Source: REEB95 sp050729835
GTDB lineage: Bacteria; Pseudomonadota; Alphaproteobacteria; ATCC43930; CGMCC-115725
Direction: 5' to 3'
Length of the DNA: 49,438 nucleotides
Assembly (NCBI GenBank): GCA_050729835.1
Contig: JBOHLS010000020.1
Span: 1 to 49,438, forward strand
Of this stretch, positions 7,332 to 15,940 are shown piece by piece (the first letter of the stretch is position 1; each line of letters starts with the position of its first letter). The notes under the pieces were generated by a model. The model did not search any database, was not told where the DNA came from, and was given only the letters and a program-made list of their open reading frames with translations. Position numbers and translations under genes: made by a program.

Positions 7332-8561
7332 ATGACAACGATGGCCGGCCCCGAACGCGCGAGCGCGCCCGCGATCGTCCTGGCGGCGACGGGGATTGCA
7401 GCGCCGCCACTCGCCGTCCTGGCGCCGCTGGGCATGGCGCCGCTGCTGACGGCGGCCGCAATCGGCCTGATCGTCGTCGCGCCGCGCCGCCTGCTCGCTG
7501 CTGGAAAGCCGCTGCTGCCGCTGGCGGCGCTGTGGGCGGCGCTCGCCGGCTTCGCGATGCTGTCCGCGACCTGGTCGATCCTGCCCGGCCATAGCCTGTT
7601 CGAAGGCGCGCGGCTGCTTGCGATCGGCGCCGAAGGGACGATCGTGCTGGCGGCGGCGGGCACGCTGGCGCCGCATGACGGCGGACGCGTCGGCAACGCG
7701 GTCGCGGTCGGCGTCGCCATCGGCGCGGTGCTGCTGCTGTTCGCCTGGGCGAGCGGCGGCGCGCCGGCGCGCTGGATTCGCGGCTGGGGCGCCGGCAGCG
7801 AAATCAACCTCGCCGTCTACGACCGCAGCGTGACTGTCGCGGTGCTGACGTTGTGGCCGGCGGCGGTGGCGTTGCGCCGCCGGCGCCGATTGCAGGCGGC
7901 GCTTGCCGTGGCGGTCGCGGTTGCCGCCGTTCTCCTGTCGAGCGCCGCGTCGCTGCTGGCGCTGATCGCCGGCGGCGTCGCCTTCGCCGTCGCCTTGCGC
8001 TGGCCGCGATGGATCGCCGGCGCGCTGGCGCTCGGCCTGGTCGCCAGCGTCGCGGCACTCCCCGCCGTGGTGCCGCGTTACGAAACGACGGTGCGATTGC
8101 ACCAGGCGGCGCCCTGGATCAAACCATCCGGCATCCACCGCCTGCTGATCTGGCGCTTCGCCGCCGAACACATCGCCGAGCGGCCGCTGCTCGGCTGGGG
8201 CATGGACGCATCGCGCGCGCTGCCGGGCGGCCGGCAGGATTTCTCGACGATGCTGCCGAGCCTGTCGCTCTCGACAGGAGCCGAAGCTTTGCCGCTGCAT
8301 CCGCACGACGCCGCCTTGCAATGGCGGCTCGAGCTCGGCATTCCCGGCACGCTGCTGTGTCTGGCGATCGGGTTGTGGGCGCTGTATCGCGTCGGCTGGC
8401 GGTTCGCGGCGGAGCGCGAAGCGCAGGCCGCCGCGCTCGGCTGGGCGACGGCGGTGCTAACCATCGGCCTATTGAGCTTCGGCGTCTGGCAGGCGTGGTG
8501 GCTGTCGGCCATCCTGTTGAGCGCCGCGCTGCTCGCCACGAGCGTCGCCGATGCCGGCTGA
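7332..8561 (+). CDS. O-antigen ligase / polymerase-like membrane protein
   Basis: A 409-aa polytopic inner-membrane protein of the Wzy_C/WaaL type, which joins or polymerises glycan on lipid carriers at the periplasmic face. About ten to twelve hydrophobic spans alternate with short loops. The large periplasmic loop contains RLLIWRFAAEHIAERPLLGW, the usual signature of this superfamily (Arg and His before a G-W-G), followed by HPHDAALQWRLELGIPGTLL with the conserved His of the ligases. Start ATG 7332 is chosen because the frame upstream overlaps the epimerase and is unrelated. The stop overlaps the next gene by 11 bp, showing translational coupling to the glycosyltransferase. Confidence 0.82.
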   Translation: MTTMAGPERASAPAIVLAATGIAAPPLAVLAPLGMAPLLTAAAIGLIVVAPRRLLAAGKPLLPLAALWAALAGFAMLSATWSILPGHSLFEGARLLAIGAEGTIVLAAAGTLAPHDGGRVGNAVAVGVAIGAVLLLFAWASGGAPARWIRGWGAGSEINLAVYDRSVTVAVLTLWPAAVALRRRRRLQAALAVAVAVAAVLLSSAASLLALIAGGVAFAVALRWPRWIAGALALGLVASVAALPAVVPRYETTVRLHQAAPWIKPSGIHRLLIWRFAAEHIAERPLLGWGMDASRALPGGRQDFSTMLPSLSLSTGAEALPLHPHDAALQWRLELGIPGTLLCLAIGLWALYRVGWRFAAEREAQAAALGWATAVLTIGLLSFGVWQAWWLSAILLSAALLATSVADAG

Positions 8562-9702
8562 ACGCCCGACGCTGATCTTCCTCGTCACCGAGGACTGGTA
8601 TTTCTGCTCGCACCGTTTGCCGATGGCGCGCGCCGCGCGCGATGCCGGCTTCGCCGTCGCGGTCGCGGCTCGGGTCACCGCGCACGGCGAGGCGATCCGG
8701 CGTGAGGGCTTCGCGCTCCATCCGCTGCGCTGGCGACGGCGCGCCGTCGGGCCGCTGGCCAGCCTCGCGGCACTCGTCGAGATCTGGCGGCTCTATCGCC
8801 GCGAGCGACCGCTGATCGTCCATCACGTTTCGCTCAAGCCGGCGCTGCTCGGCGGCGTCGCCGCGCGGCTGGCGGGCGTGCCCCTGGTGGTCGGCATGAT
8901 GACCGGCCTGGGCTATCTCGGCGGCTCGGGCCGGGGCATGGTGCGGCTGCTGGTCGGCCTAGCGCGGTTGATCCTGCCTTGGGCGCTGTTCGGCCGGCGC
9001 GGCCGCGTGATCGTGCAGAACGTGGACGACCGGCGGGCGCTCGCGGCGATGTGCCCGGGCCAGGCCGCGCGCATCGTCGTGATTCCCGGCTCGGGCATCG
9101 ATCTGGCACATTTCGCGCCGGCGCCCGAGCCGCCGTCGCCGCCGGTGACGGTCGCCTACACCGGCCGCATGATCGCGACCAAGGGCATCGCGACGATGAT
9201 TGCGGCGCAGCAGAGCGTGCGCGCATGGGGCATCGATTTGCGTCTCGTCCTCGTCGGCGACACCGACGACGAGAATCCGAGCGCGATCGACCGCGCGACC
9301 TTGGCGCGCTGGGCGGCGTTGCCGGGCGTTGCCTGGCTCGGCCGGCGCGACGACGTCCGGCCGGTGTGGCGCGAGGCGCATATCGCGGCGCTGGCGTCGC
9401 CCAGCCGCGAAGGCCTGCCCAAGAGTCTGCTCGAGGCGGCGGCCATGGGCCGGCCGATCGTCGCGACTGATATTCCCGGCGTACGCGCCATCGCGCAGGC
9501 CGGCGTCAACGCGATCCTGGTGCCGCCCGGTGACAACGTCGCGTTCGCTCACGCACTGGCCGCGCTGGCGGACAGCGCCGTGCTGCGCCAGCGTTACGGT
9601 GCCGACGGCCGCAAGCTGGTCGAGCGCGGTTTTTCGGATCAGGCAGTCGCGGCCGCGACCGGTGCGCTCTATCGCGACCTGCTGCGCGAGATCGAGCGCT
9701 AG
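8551..9702 (+). CDS. Glycosyltransferase, GT4-type (GT-B fold)
   Basis: A 383-aa glycosyltransferase. The N-terminal half has LVTEDWYFCSHRLPMARAA and VHHVSLKPALLGGVAARLA, typical of the lipid- or acceptor-binding domain of WbpH/WbpY-like enzymes. The C-terminal half has the donor-binding motifs VAYTGRMIATKGI, ASPSREGLPKSLLEAAAMGR and ATDIPGVRAIAQAGVNAILV, including the E-x7-E pattern that holds the nucleotide sugar. It acts at the cytoplasmic face on undecaprenyl-linked sugar. The ATG overlaps the end of the ligase-like gene by 11 bp, and its own stop overlaps the convergent YdcF gene by 4 bp. Donor and linkage are unknown. Confidence 0.88.
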   Translation: MPAERPTLIFLVTEDWYFCSHRLPMARAARDAGFAVAVAARVTAHGEAIRREGFALHPLRWRRRAVGPLASLAALVEIWRLYRRERPLIVHHVSLKPALLGGVAARLAGVPLVVGMMTGLGYLGGSGRGMVRLLVGLARLILPWALFGRRGRVIVQNVDDRRALAAMCPGQAARIVVIPGSGIDLAHFAPAPEPPSPPVTVAYTGRMIATKGIATMIAAQQSVRAWGIDLRLVLVGDTDDENPSAIDRATLARWAALPGVAWLGRRDDVRPVWREAHIAALASPSREGLPKSLLEAAAMGRPIVATDIPGVRAIAQAGVNAILVPPGDNVAFAHALAALADSAVLRQRYGADGRKLVERGFSDQAVAAATGALYRDLLREIER

Positions 9703-10487
9703 GGGTTCCGCGGCCCGGGTAGCAGCGCACCCGTCCAGCCGGCAATCCGATAGGCGACGAGGCCGAGCCATTCGTGCGCTGCCTTTTCGATGCTGTCGAG
9801 ACCCACTGCCAGCGAGATGTGCAGGCGCCGGACTGCCTCGAAATCCACCGGGTCCGCCACCACCGGCCAGCCGACGCGGCGGAAGCAGCCGACGGCGCGC
9901 GGCATATGATAGGCCGAGGTCACCAGCACCCAGACCTCGCCGGGCTTGGGATCGACAATTTGCTTCGAGAACACCGCGTTCTCGTGCGTCGTGCGCGAGC
10001 GATTCTCGATCACCAGCCGGCTTGGCGCCAGACCCAGCTCGGTCAAGAGCTGCGCCGTCGCCGCCGCCTCGGTGATCGGCTCGTGCAACAGGCGGCTGAC
10101 GCCGCCCGACAGGACGATGCGCGCGGCGGGATAGCGGCGTGCCAGGCGCAGGGTTTCGGTGACGCGCGCCGCCGATTGATTGAGCGCGACCTGGCCGTAT
10201 TCGGCGGTGCGCTCGGGATCGACTGCGCCGCCCAACAGGATGATGCCGTCAACCTTGTCGGGCAGCGTGTGCAGCACCGGGAACCGATTCTCGAGCGGCA
10301 CTAGCGGCAGAGCCGCCAGCGGCTCGATCGCCGCTGCCGCGCCGAGCACGAGCACGAGCACGACGAGCGCCATGCTCTTGCGCCTGCGGCTGGTCGCCAG
10401 CCGCCAGATGCCGATGGCCAGGAGGATTAGGAGCAGGTTGCCGGGGTCGAAGATTCCCTGGAGGACCTTGCTGACGAAGTAGAGCAT
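9699..10487 (-). CDS. YdcF/ElyC-family membrane protein (DUF218)
   Basis: A 262-aa protein with two N-terminal membrane spans (NLLLILLAIGIWRLA and MALVVLVLVLGAAAAIEPLA), then a periplasmic DUF218 domain. Motifs visible are VDGIILLGGAVDPERTAEYG, ARIVLSGGVSRL, NRSRTTHENAVFSKQI and VLVTSAYHMPRAVGCF. Together these form the conserved GG, ENA and SxxHMPRA signatures of the ElyC/SanA/YdcF group. ElyC influences envelope integrity and use of undecaprenyl-phosphate carriers, which fits its place inside a polysaccharide locus. It runs against its neighbours: the 3' end overlaps the glycosyltransferase by 4 bp and its start faces the wbpM-like gene. Biochemical activity of the family is not established. 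Confidence 0.85.
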   Translation of the reverse strand: MLYFVSKVLQGIFDPGNLLLILLAIGIWRLATSRRRKSMALVVLVLVLGAAAAIEPLAALPLVPLENRFPVLHTLPDKVDGIILLGGAVDPERTAEYGQVALNQSAARVTETLRLARRYPAARIVLSGGVSRLLHEPITEAAATAQLLTELGLAPSRLVIENRSRTTHENAVFSKQIVDPKPGEVWVLVTSAYHMPRAVGCFRRVGWPVVADPVDFEAVRRLHISLAVGLDSIEKAAHEWLGLVAYRIAGWTGALLPGPRNP

Positions 10488-10609
10488 CGCGGCCCATCCT
10501 GCCCGAACTGGCGGTTGCGCCGCCAGCCCGTTGAAAAGCGCCGGAGCGCGGGGCAGTCCGCATTTTTCTTGCTGGGCCGGCGGCGGCTCACGTAACGTCC
10601 CACTGACCC

Positions 10610-12535
10610 ATGACCATCGTCAGTCGTCGCGCTTCCGCCGCCTTCGCCCATGACATCGTCATGGCGGCGATCTCGTTCTGGCTGTCGTTCTATCTGCGCG
10701 TCGGCGACGACATCGCGCATTATTCCCATTCGCTGATCTGGACCTACGACATCGTCTTCGCGGCGACCGCGGCGGCGGTGTTTTTCGTCTCGGGTCTCTA
10801 TCGCGGCATCTGGCGCTATGCCTCGCTGCCCGATCTCATCGGACTGGCGCGCGCCGTCACCCTCGTCGTCCTGATCTATTTCCCGCTAATGTTCCTGGTG
10901 ACCCGGCTCGAGGCGCTGCCGCGCTCGATCATCGGCATCAACTGGCTGGTGCTGATGGCGCTGCTCGGCGGCCCGCGCTTCGCCTATCGCCTGCTGAAGG
11001 ACGGCAGCCTGCGGAACATCCTGCGCGTCGACGCGTCGCGCACGTCGGTGCCGGTGCTGTTGATCGGCGCCGGCGAAGGCGCCGATCTTTTCATCCGCAC
11101 GATCTATCGCGACGCGCAGCAGGTCTATCGCGTGGTCGGCATCGTCGCGGACGATGCTCAGCGGGTCGGGCGCGAGATCGGCGGCGTCAAGGTGCTCGGC
11201 ACCGTCGACGAGATTCCGGCCGTGATCGGCCGGCTGGCGGCGCGCGGCGACAAGCCGCAGCGCATGATCCTGACCGGCCGCGGCATCGAGGGCGCGGCGG
11301 TGCGGCGGCTACTTGATGTGGCCGACGGCCTCGGCATCCCGCTCGCGCGCCTGCCGCGCCTGACCGAGTTCAGGGATACCCGCGCCGACGAGACGCGGCC
11401 GATCGAGCCGGTGGCGATCGAGGACCTACTTGGCCGCCCGCAAACCGTGCTCGACCGCGACCGCATGCGGCAGCTGATCGGCGGCAAGCGGGTCCTGGTC
11501 ACTGGCGCCGGCGGCACCATCGGCTCGGAGCTGGCGTGCCAGATTGCCGGCTTTGCGCCGGCGCGGCTGACGCTGTTCGACAATGGCGAATACGCGCTTT
11601 ACGCGATCGAACGCGAAATCCTCGAGCGCTTCCCGAACCTGGCGCGCAGCGCGCTGATCGGCGACGTGCGCGACAGCCGGCGCATCGACGCGGTGCTGGC
11701 GGCGGAGCGCCCCGAGCTGGTCTTTCACGCCGCGGCGCTGAAGCACGTGCCCATGGTCGAGGCCAACCCGATCGAAGGCGTGATGACCAACGTGCTCGGC
11801 ACGCGCCATGTCGCCGAAGCCTGCCGCATGCATGGCGTGCAGGCGATGGTGATGATCTCGACCGACAAGGCGGTCAACCCCGCCAACGTCATGGGCGCGT
11901 CGAAGCGCTTGGCCGAGACCATCTGCCAAGCCCTCGACGTCATCGAGGCGCGGCACGCCGCCGGCACGCGCTTCGTCACCGTGCGCTTCGGCAACGTGCT
12001 CGGCTCGACCGGATCGGTGGTGCCGCTGTTCCAGCGCCAGCTCGCCGCCGGCGGCCCGCTGACCGTCACGCATCCCGAGATTTCGCGCTATTTCATGACG
12101 ACGCGCGAGGCGGTCGAGCTGGTGCTGCAGGCCACTGCCCTCGCCTCGGCGGACGACGAGGCGCGCGGCAAACTGTTCGTGCTCGACATGGGCGAGCCGG
12201 TGAAGATCGTCGATTTGGCGCGGCAGATGATCCGCCTCGCGGGCAAGCGCCCGGACCGCGACGTGAAGATCGAGTTCGTCGGATTGCGGCCTGGCGAGAA
12301 GCTGCACGAGGAGCTGTTCCACGAGCAGGAGGCCCTGGTGCCGACGCGCGCGCCCGGCATCCGCCTGGCAGCGCCGCGTGTCATCGACTATGCGATGTTG
12401 GCGCGGGCGCTCGACGAACTCGCCGAGCATGCCCACGAAGGCCGGACCGAGCGCGTCCTCGTCGTGCTACGCAATTTGGTGCCGGAATACGCCGGCAACG
12501 CCGCGACGGCGGAGCGCATCGCCCGCGGGAGCTAG
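10610..12535 (+). CDS. UDP-GlcNAc 4,6-dehydratase, long membrane form (WbpM/FlaA1/CapD)
   Basis: A 641-aa enzyme that converts UDP-GlcNAc to the 4-keto-6-deoxy sugar, the entry to QuiNAc/FucNAc-type residues. The first 120 residues hold four membrane spans. A CoA-binding-like Rossmann unit follows (VPVLLIGAGEGADLFIRTIY), then the catalytic SDR domain starting VLVTGAGGTIGSELACQIA near residue 297. The catalytic region reads MISTDKAVNPANVMGASKRL: a Met replaces the usual Tyr, giving the Ser-Met-Lys triad known for WbpM-like long forms. PGEKLHEELF near the end is the family signature. Its stop overlaps convergent rmlA by 4 bp. It probably supplies the precursor for the epimerase and transferase at 5.3-7.3 kb. 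Confidence 0.93.
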   Translation: MTIVSRRASAAFAHDIVMAAISFWLSFYLRVGDDIAHYSHSLIWTYDIVFAATAAAVFFVSGLYRGIWRYASLPDLIGLARAVTLVVLIYFPLMFLVTRLEALPRSIIGINWLVLMALLGGPRFAYRLLKDGSLRNILRVDASRTSVPVLLIGAGEGADLFIRTIYRDAQQVYRVVGIVADDAQRVGREIGGVKVLGTVDEIPAVIGRLAARGDKPQRMILTGRGIEGAAVRRLLDVADGLGIPLARLPRLTEFRDTRADETRPIEPVAIEDLLGRPQTVLDRDRMRQLIGGKRVLVTGAGGTIGSELACQIAGFAPARLTLFDNGEYALYAIEREILERFPNLARSALIGDVRDSRRIDAVLAAERPELVFHAAALKHVPMVEANPIEGVMTNVLGTRHVAEACRMHGVQAMVMISTDKAVNPANVMGASKRLAETICQALDVIEARHAAGTRFVTVRFGNVLGSTGSVVPLFQRQLAAGGPLTVTHPEISRYFMTTREAVELVLQATALASADDEARGKLFVLDMGEPVKIVDLARQMIRLAGKRPDRDVKIEFVGLRPGEKLHEELFHEQEALVPTRAPGIRLAAPRVIDYAMLARALDELAEHAHEGRTERVLVVLRNLVPEYAGNAATAERIARGS

Positions 12536-13410
12536 GCGTCCGGCCCTTCGTCGGCAAGACGCTCCAGATACGCGCCGTAATCGGACTTGCCGTGGAGCGT
12601 CGCGAGCCGGCGCAGCGCGGCGGCATCGATGAGCTCCTTACGAAACGCGACTTCCTCGAGACAGCCGATCTTCTGGCCGGTGCGCTTCTCGAGCGTGTGG
12701 ACGAACTCCGCCGCTTCGAGCAACGATTCGTGGGTACCAGTATCGAACCAGGCGTAGCCGCGACCGAGGCGTTCGACGGCCAGCCCGCCACTGCGCAGAT
12801 AGTCGAGGTTGAGGTCGGTGATCTCGAGTTCGCCGCGCGGCGACGGTTTGAGTCTCGCCGCCCGCGTGCACACGCCGGCATCGTAGAAATAAAGCCCAAT
12901 CACCGCCCAATCCGAACGCGGCTCCTGCGGCTTCTCAGCGAGGTCGATCGCTCGGCCGTCGCGATCGAAAGTGACAACGCCGTAGTGCGCGGGGTCGACG
13001 ACACGGTAGGCAAAGATCGTGGCGCCGGACGGGCGGGCAATCGCACGGCGCATCATCTCCGACAGCCCATCGCCATAGATGAGATTGTCGCCCAGCATCA
13101 GGCAGCAGCTCTCGCCGGCGAGGAAATCACGGCCGATGACGAAAGCCTGGGCGACGCCGTCCGGGCGCGGCTGCTCGGCATAAGCCAGGTTGATCCCCCA
13201 GGACGCGCCGTCGCCCAAAAGCGCCCGATAAAGCGGCTGATCCGCCGGCGCGGTGATGACGAGGATTTCGCGGATTCCGGCGAGCATCAGGGTCGACAGC
13301 GGATAGAAGATCATCGGCTTGTCATAGATCGGCAGCAGCTGCTTCGACAGCGCGCGCGTCAACGGAAAGAGCCGCGTGCCCGAGCCGCCGGCGAGGATGA
13401 TACCTTTCAT
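12532..13410 (-). CDS. rmlA: Glucose-1-phosphate thymidylyltransferase (RmlA/RfbA)
   Basis: A 292-aa enzyme that makes dTDP-glucose from glucose-1-phosphate and dTTP. The N-terminus MKGIILAGGSGTRLFPLT is the nucleotide-binding signature; KQLLPIYDKPMIFYPLS, EQPRPDGVAQAFVIGRDFL and LGDNLIYG are all diagnostic of RmlA. EKPQEPRSDWAVIGLYFYD carries the sugar-binding Glu-Lys. ATG 13410 is chosen because it starts directly at MKGIILAGG and overlaps the rmlB stop as ATGA. It is therefore translated after rmlB in the panC-HAD-rmlB-rmlA order. rmlC and rmlD are not in the window, so the final sugar may not be rhamnose or those genes lie elsewhere. Confidence 0.95.
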   Translation of the reverse strand: MKGIILAGGSGTRLFPLTRALSKQLLPIYDKPMIFYPLSTLMLAGIREILVITAPADQPLYRALLGDGASWGINLAYAEQPRPDGVAQAFVIGRDFLAGESCCLMLGDNLIYGDGLSEMMRRAIARPSGATIFAYRVVDPAHYGVVTFDRDGRAIDLAEKPQEPRSDWAVIGLYFYDAGVCTRAARLKPSPRGELEITDLNLDYLRSGGLAVERLGRGYAWFDTGTHESLLEAAEFVHTLEKRTGQKIGCLEEVAFRKELIDAAALRRLATLHGKSDYGAYLERLADEGPDA

Positions 13411-14477
13411 CCCCGCTCGGCCTTGGACGTCGGCCGTCCCAGACGCTCGCCGCGATAGACGCCGCTGCGGATCGGCTTCCACCAGGCGTCGTTGTCGAGA
13501 TACCAGCGCACCGTCTTGCGCAACCCAGAGTCCAGCTTCTCGACCGGACGCCAGCCGAGTTCGCCGCGGATCTTGCGATCGTCGATGGCGTAGCGCAGGT
13601 CGTGGCCCGGCCGGTCGGTGACGAACTCGATCAGTTGCGCATGCGGGCGATGCGGCGCCTTGGGCAACTCGGCGTCGAGGATGCCACAGATCGTCCGCAC
13701 CAGGTCGAGGTTTCGGCGTTCCTCGCCGCCGCCGATATTATAGGTCTCGCCCGGCTGGCCGCGGCGGACGACCAGCGCCAGCGCCGCGGCATGATCGCCG
13801 ACATAGAGCCAGTCGCGCACGTTCTCGCCCTGGCCGTAGACCGGCAGCCGCTTGCCTTCGATGGCGTTGAGCACGATCAGCGGGATGAGCTTCTCGGGAA
13901 ACTGCCACGGGCCGTAATTGTTCGAGCAGTTGGTGGCGACGACCGGCAAGCCGTAGGTCTGGAACCAAGCGCGTGCCAGATGGTCGGCGCCCGCCTTCGA
14001 CGCGGCGTAGGGGCTGTTGGGGCGGTAGCGGCCATCCTCGGCGGCGTGCTCGCCGGCGGCCAGCGAGCCGAAGACCTCGTCGGTCGAGATGTGGTGGAAG
14101 CGGAAGCGCCCCCGCGCCCCGGCGTCGAGGCTTTCCCAATAGGCGCGTGCCGCCTCGAGCATCGCGAAAGTGCCGACGAGGTTGCTGTGCACGAAATCGT
14201 CAGGCCGGTCGATCGAGCGATCGACATGGGTCTCGGCCGCGAGATGCATCACCGCGTCGGGCTTGTGCTGGGCGAAGATGCGCGCGACGGCGGCGCGGTC
14301 GGCGACGTCGGCGATTTCGAGCGCGTAGTTCGCGGCCATGGCCAGCGATCCCAGCGACGGGTTCGAGCCCGCATAGGTCAGCTTGTCGAGATTGACGACG
14401 CTGTCGCCAGCGCCGAGCAGATGCCGCACGACCGAAGTGCCGATAAACCCGGCGCCGCCGGTGACCAGAACCTTCAA
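13407..14477 (-). CDS. rmlB: dTDP-glucose 4,6-dehydratase (RmlB)
   Basis: A 356-aa extended SDR that turns dTDP-glucose into dTDP-4-keto-6-deoxyglucose. VLVTGGAGFIGTSVVRHLL binds NAD at the very start. HLAAETHVDRSIDRPDDFV and ISTDEVFGSL (Asp-Glu catalytic pair), then YAASKAGADHLARA (Tyr-x3-Lys) and NCSNNYGPWQFPEKLIPL, are RmlB hallmarks. The start is TTG at 14477: it overlaps the preceding stop as TTGA, follows GGGGGAGAAG, and places the Rossmann loop directly at the N-terminus. Further in-frame upstream codons belong to the HAD gene in another frame. ATGA overlap at the 3' end couples it to rmlA. Confidence 0.95.
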   Translation of the reverse strand: MKVLVTGGAGFIGTSVVRHLLGAGDSVVNLDKLTYAGSNPSLGSLAMAANYALEIADVADRAAVARIFAQHKPDAVMHLAAETHVDRSIDRPDDFVHSNLVGTFAMLEAARAYWESLDAGARGRFRFHHISTDEVFGSLAAGEHAAEDGRYRPNSPYAASKAGADHLARAWFQTYGLPVVATNCSNNYGPWQFPEKLIPLIVLNAIEGKRLPVYGQGENVRDWLYVGDHAAALALVVRRGQPGETYNIGGGEERRNLDLVRTICGILDAELPKAPHRPHAQLIEFVTDRPGHDLRYAIDDRKIRGELGWRPVEKLDSGLRKTVRWYLDNDAWWKPIRSGVYRGERLGRPTSKAERG

Positions 14478-15046
14478 GGCGTCTTCTCCCCCTCGGCCAA
14501 CGCCAGCACGTCGGCGAGTCGCGGCACCATCCAAACACCGTCCTGCTTCGCCGGCGTCTTGGCCGAATCATCCAATAATACCAGCGTCCCGACCCCGGCG
14601 TCGCGGCACGCGACGATGTCGCGCATGTCGTCGCCAATGCCCCAGGAGCGCGCCAGATCGAGGCCGAGGTCTTTTTGCGCCGCCAGGATCATGCCCGGAT
14701 GCGGCTTGCGCCAGGCGCTGTCGCGCCGATAGCGGCCGACGCCTTCGGTCGGATGCTCGGGCGCGTGATAGATGGCGGCGATCGGCGCGTCGTGGCGGCG
14801 GAACTCGGCCGAAATGTAATCCATCAGCGTGCGGAAATCGGCTTCGGTGAACAGGCCGCGGCCGATGCCCGACTGGTTGGTGGCGACGACGATCAGATAC
14901 CCTTGAGCGACGAAATACCGTGCCAGGTCGAAAATGCCCTCGACGAAGCGACAGCGCTCGATCTGCCAGAGGAATCCGACTTCCTGGTTGATGACGCCGT
15001 CGCGGTCGAGGATCAGGGCGGGCGTACCGCCCGCTGCGGTCGTCAT
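14474..15046 (-). CDS. HAD-IIIA phosphatase, GmhB/HisB-N type
   Basis: A 190-aa hydrolase with the HAD motifs ALILDRDGVINQE (nucleophile Asp and acid/base Asp, residues 14-16), VVATNQSGIGRGLF (motif II Thr), WRKPHPGMILAA (motif III Lys) and WGIGDDMRDI (motif IV acidic pair). This matches D-glycero-manno-heptose 1,7-bisphosphate 7-phosphatase. The loop that normally binds zinc in GmhB with three Cys and one His here reads HAPEHPTEGVGRYRRDSA, with no cysteine. It is therefore a zinc-less relative, and the substrate may be a different sugar phosphate. It overlaps panC (ATGA) and rmlB (TTGA), so it belongs to a four-gene coupled operon. Heptose for lipopolysaccharide core is the default guess. 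Confidence 0.8.
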   Translation of the reverse strand: MTTAAGGTPALILDRDGVINQEVGFLWQIERCRFVEGIFDLARYFVAQGYLIVVATNQSGIGRGLFTEADFRTLMDYISAEFRRHDAPIAAIYHAPEHPTEGVGRYRRDSAWRKPHPGMILAAQKDLGLDLARSWGIGDDMRDIVACRDAGVGTLVLLDDSAKTPAKQDGVWMVPRLADVLALAEGEKTP

Positions 15047-15909
15047 GGCGCGAGCGCGAGGTTGTCGATCAGCCGCGTGCGGCCGAGCCAGACGGCGGCG
15101 AGCACGCGCGCCGGCCGCGACGATTGCGGCGGATCGAGCGTCTCGGCGTCGCGCACTTCGAGATAATCGACCTTGGCGAAGCCAGCGGCGAGCAGGGCGC
15201 GGATGCCGCGCTCCGGCGCCGCCCGATCGCCGCCGGCGAAGCCACGCGCGACCTCGCGCAGCGTTTGGTGCAGCAACGGCGCGCGGGCGCGCTCGTCGGC
15301 TGAGAGATAGGCGTTGCGCGACGACAGCGCGAGCCCGTCGCTTTCGCGCACCGTCGGCACGCCCTCGATCCGCACCGGAATGTCGAGATCGCGCACGATG
15401 CGGCGGATGACCAGGAACTGCTGGAAATCCTTCTCGCCGAAGACGGCGACATCGGGCGCGGCCTGGAGCAGCAACTTGGCGACGACCGTAGCGACACCGG
15501 CAAAATGGCCGGGCCGGAAGCGGCCTTCGAGCACCGCGCCCAATGGCCCGGGATCGACGCGCGCGGTAAAGCCGTCGGGATAGATCTCGGCGACGGTCGG
15601 TAGGTAAGCCAGGTCGCAGCCCGCCGCCGCCAGCTTGCGCCGATCGCCTGCGACGTCGCGGGGATAGCGCGCCAGATCCTCGTTGGGGCCGAACTGGGTC
15701 GGGTTGACGAAGATGCTGGCGACGACGCGCCGCCCCAGCGTCCGGGCGCGCGCCACCAGCGCGAGATGCCCGGCGTGCAGCGCACCCATGGTCGGCACCA
15801 GCGCGACCGTCTCGCGGACGCCGCGCCACGTCGCCACGGAGCGTCGCAGCTCGGCGACGGTGGCGACGGCGGCGAGGTCGCGCTCGGCGGTATGGGCCGG
15901 CGCGCTCAC
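15043..15909 (-). CDS. panC: Pantothenate synthetase (pantoate-beta-alanine ligase)
   Basis: A 288-aa cytosolic ATP-dependent ligase that joins pantoate and beta-alanine on the way to coenzyme A. The nucleotidyltransferase signature is VPTMGALHAGHLALV (HxGH). FVNPTQFGPNEDLARYPRD, VFGEKDFQQFLVIRR and the KMSKS-like LALSSRNAYLS follow in family order. GTG 15909 gives a normal-length protein; there is no ATG in a sensible place and the region upstream is Ser/Arg-rich. The 3' end overlaps the HAD phosphatase gene as ATGA. Finding a vitamin gene at the head of an rml operon is unusual and suggests historical linkage rather than shared function. Confidence 0.92.
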   Translation of the reverse strand: MSAPAHTAERDLAAVATVAELRRSVATWRGVRETVALVPTMGALHAGHLALVARARTLGRRVVASIFVNPTQFGPNEDLARYPRDVAGDRRKLAAAGCDLAYLPTVAEIYPDGFTARVDPGPLGAVLEGRFRPGHFAGVATVVAKLLLQAAPDVAVFGEKDFQQFLVIRRIVRDLDIPVRIEGVPTVRESDGLALSSRNAYLSADERARAPLLHQTLREVARGFAGGDRAAPERGIRALLAAGFAKVDYLEVRDAETLDPPQSSRPARVLAAVWLGRTRLIDNLALAP

Positions 15910-15940
15910 CGCCGATGTCCCGGCGCCCGCATGAGGCGGC

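Noticed and set aside
11536..13458. A 640-codon plus-strand frame over wbpM-like and rmlA
   Set aside because: It is a shifted reading of the dehydratase, then antisense to rmlA; its composition is Arg/Ala-rich without motifs.
14478..14534. Extended N-terminus for rmlB
   Set aside because: The extension lies in the HAD gene, is Arg-rich and absent from the family; the TTG overlap start fits better.
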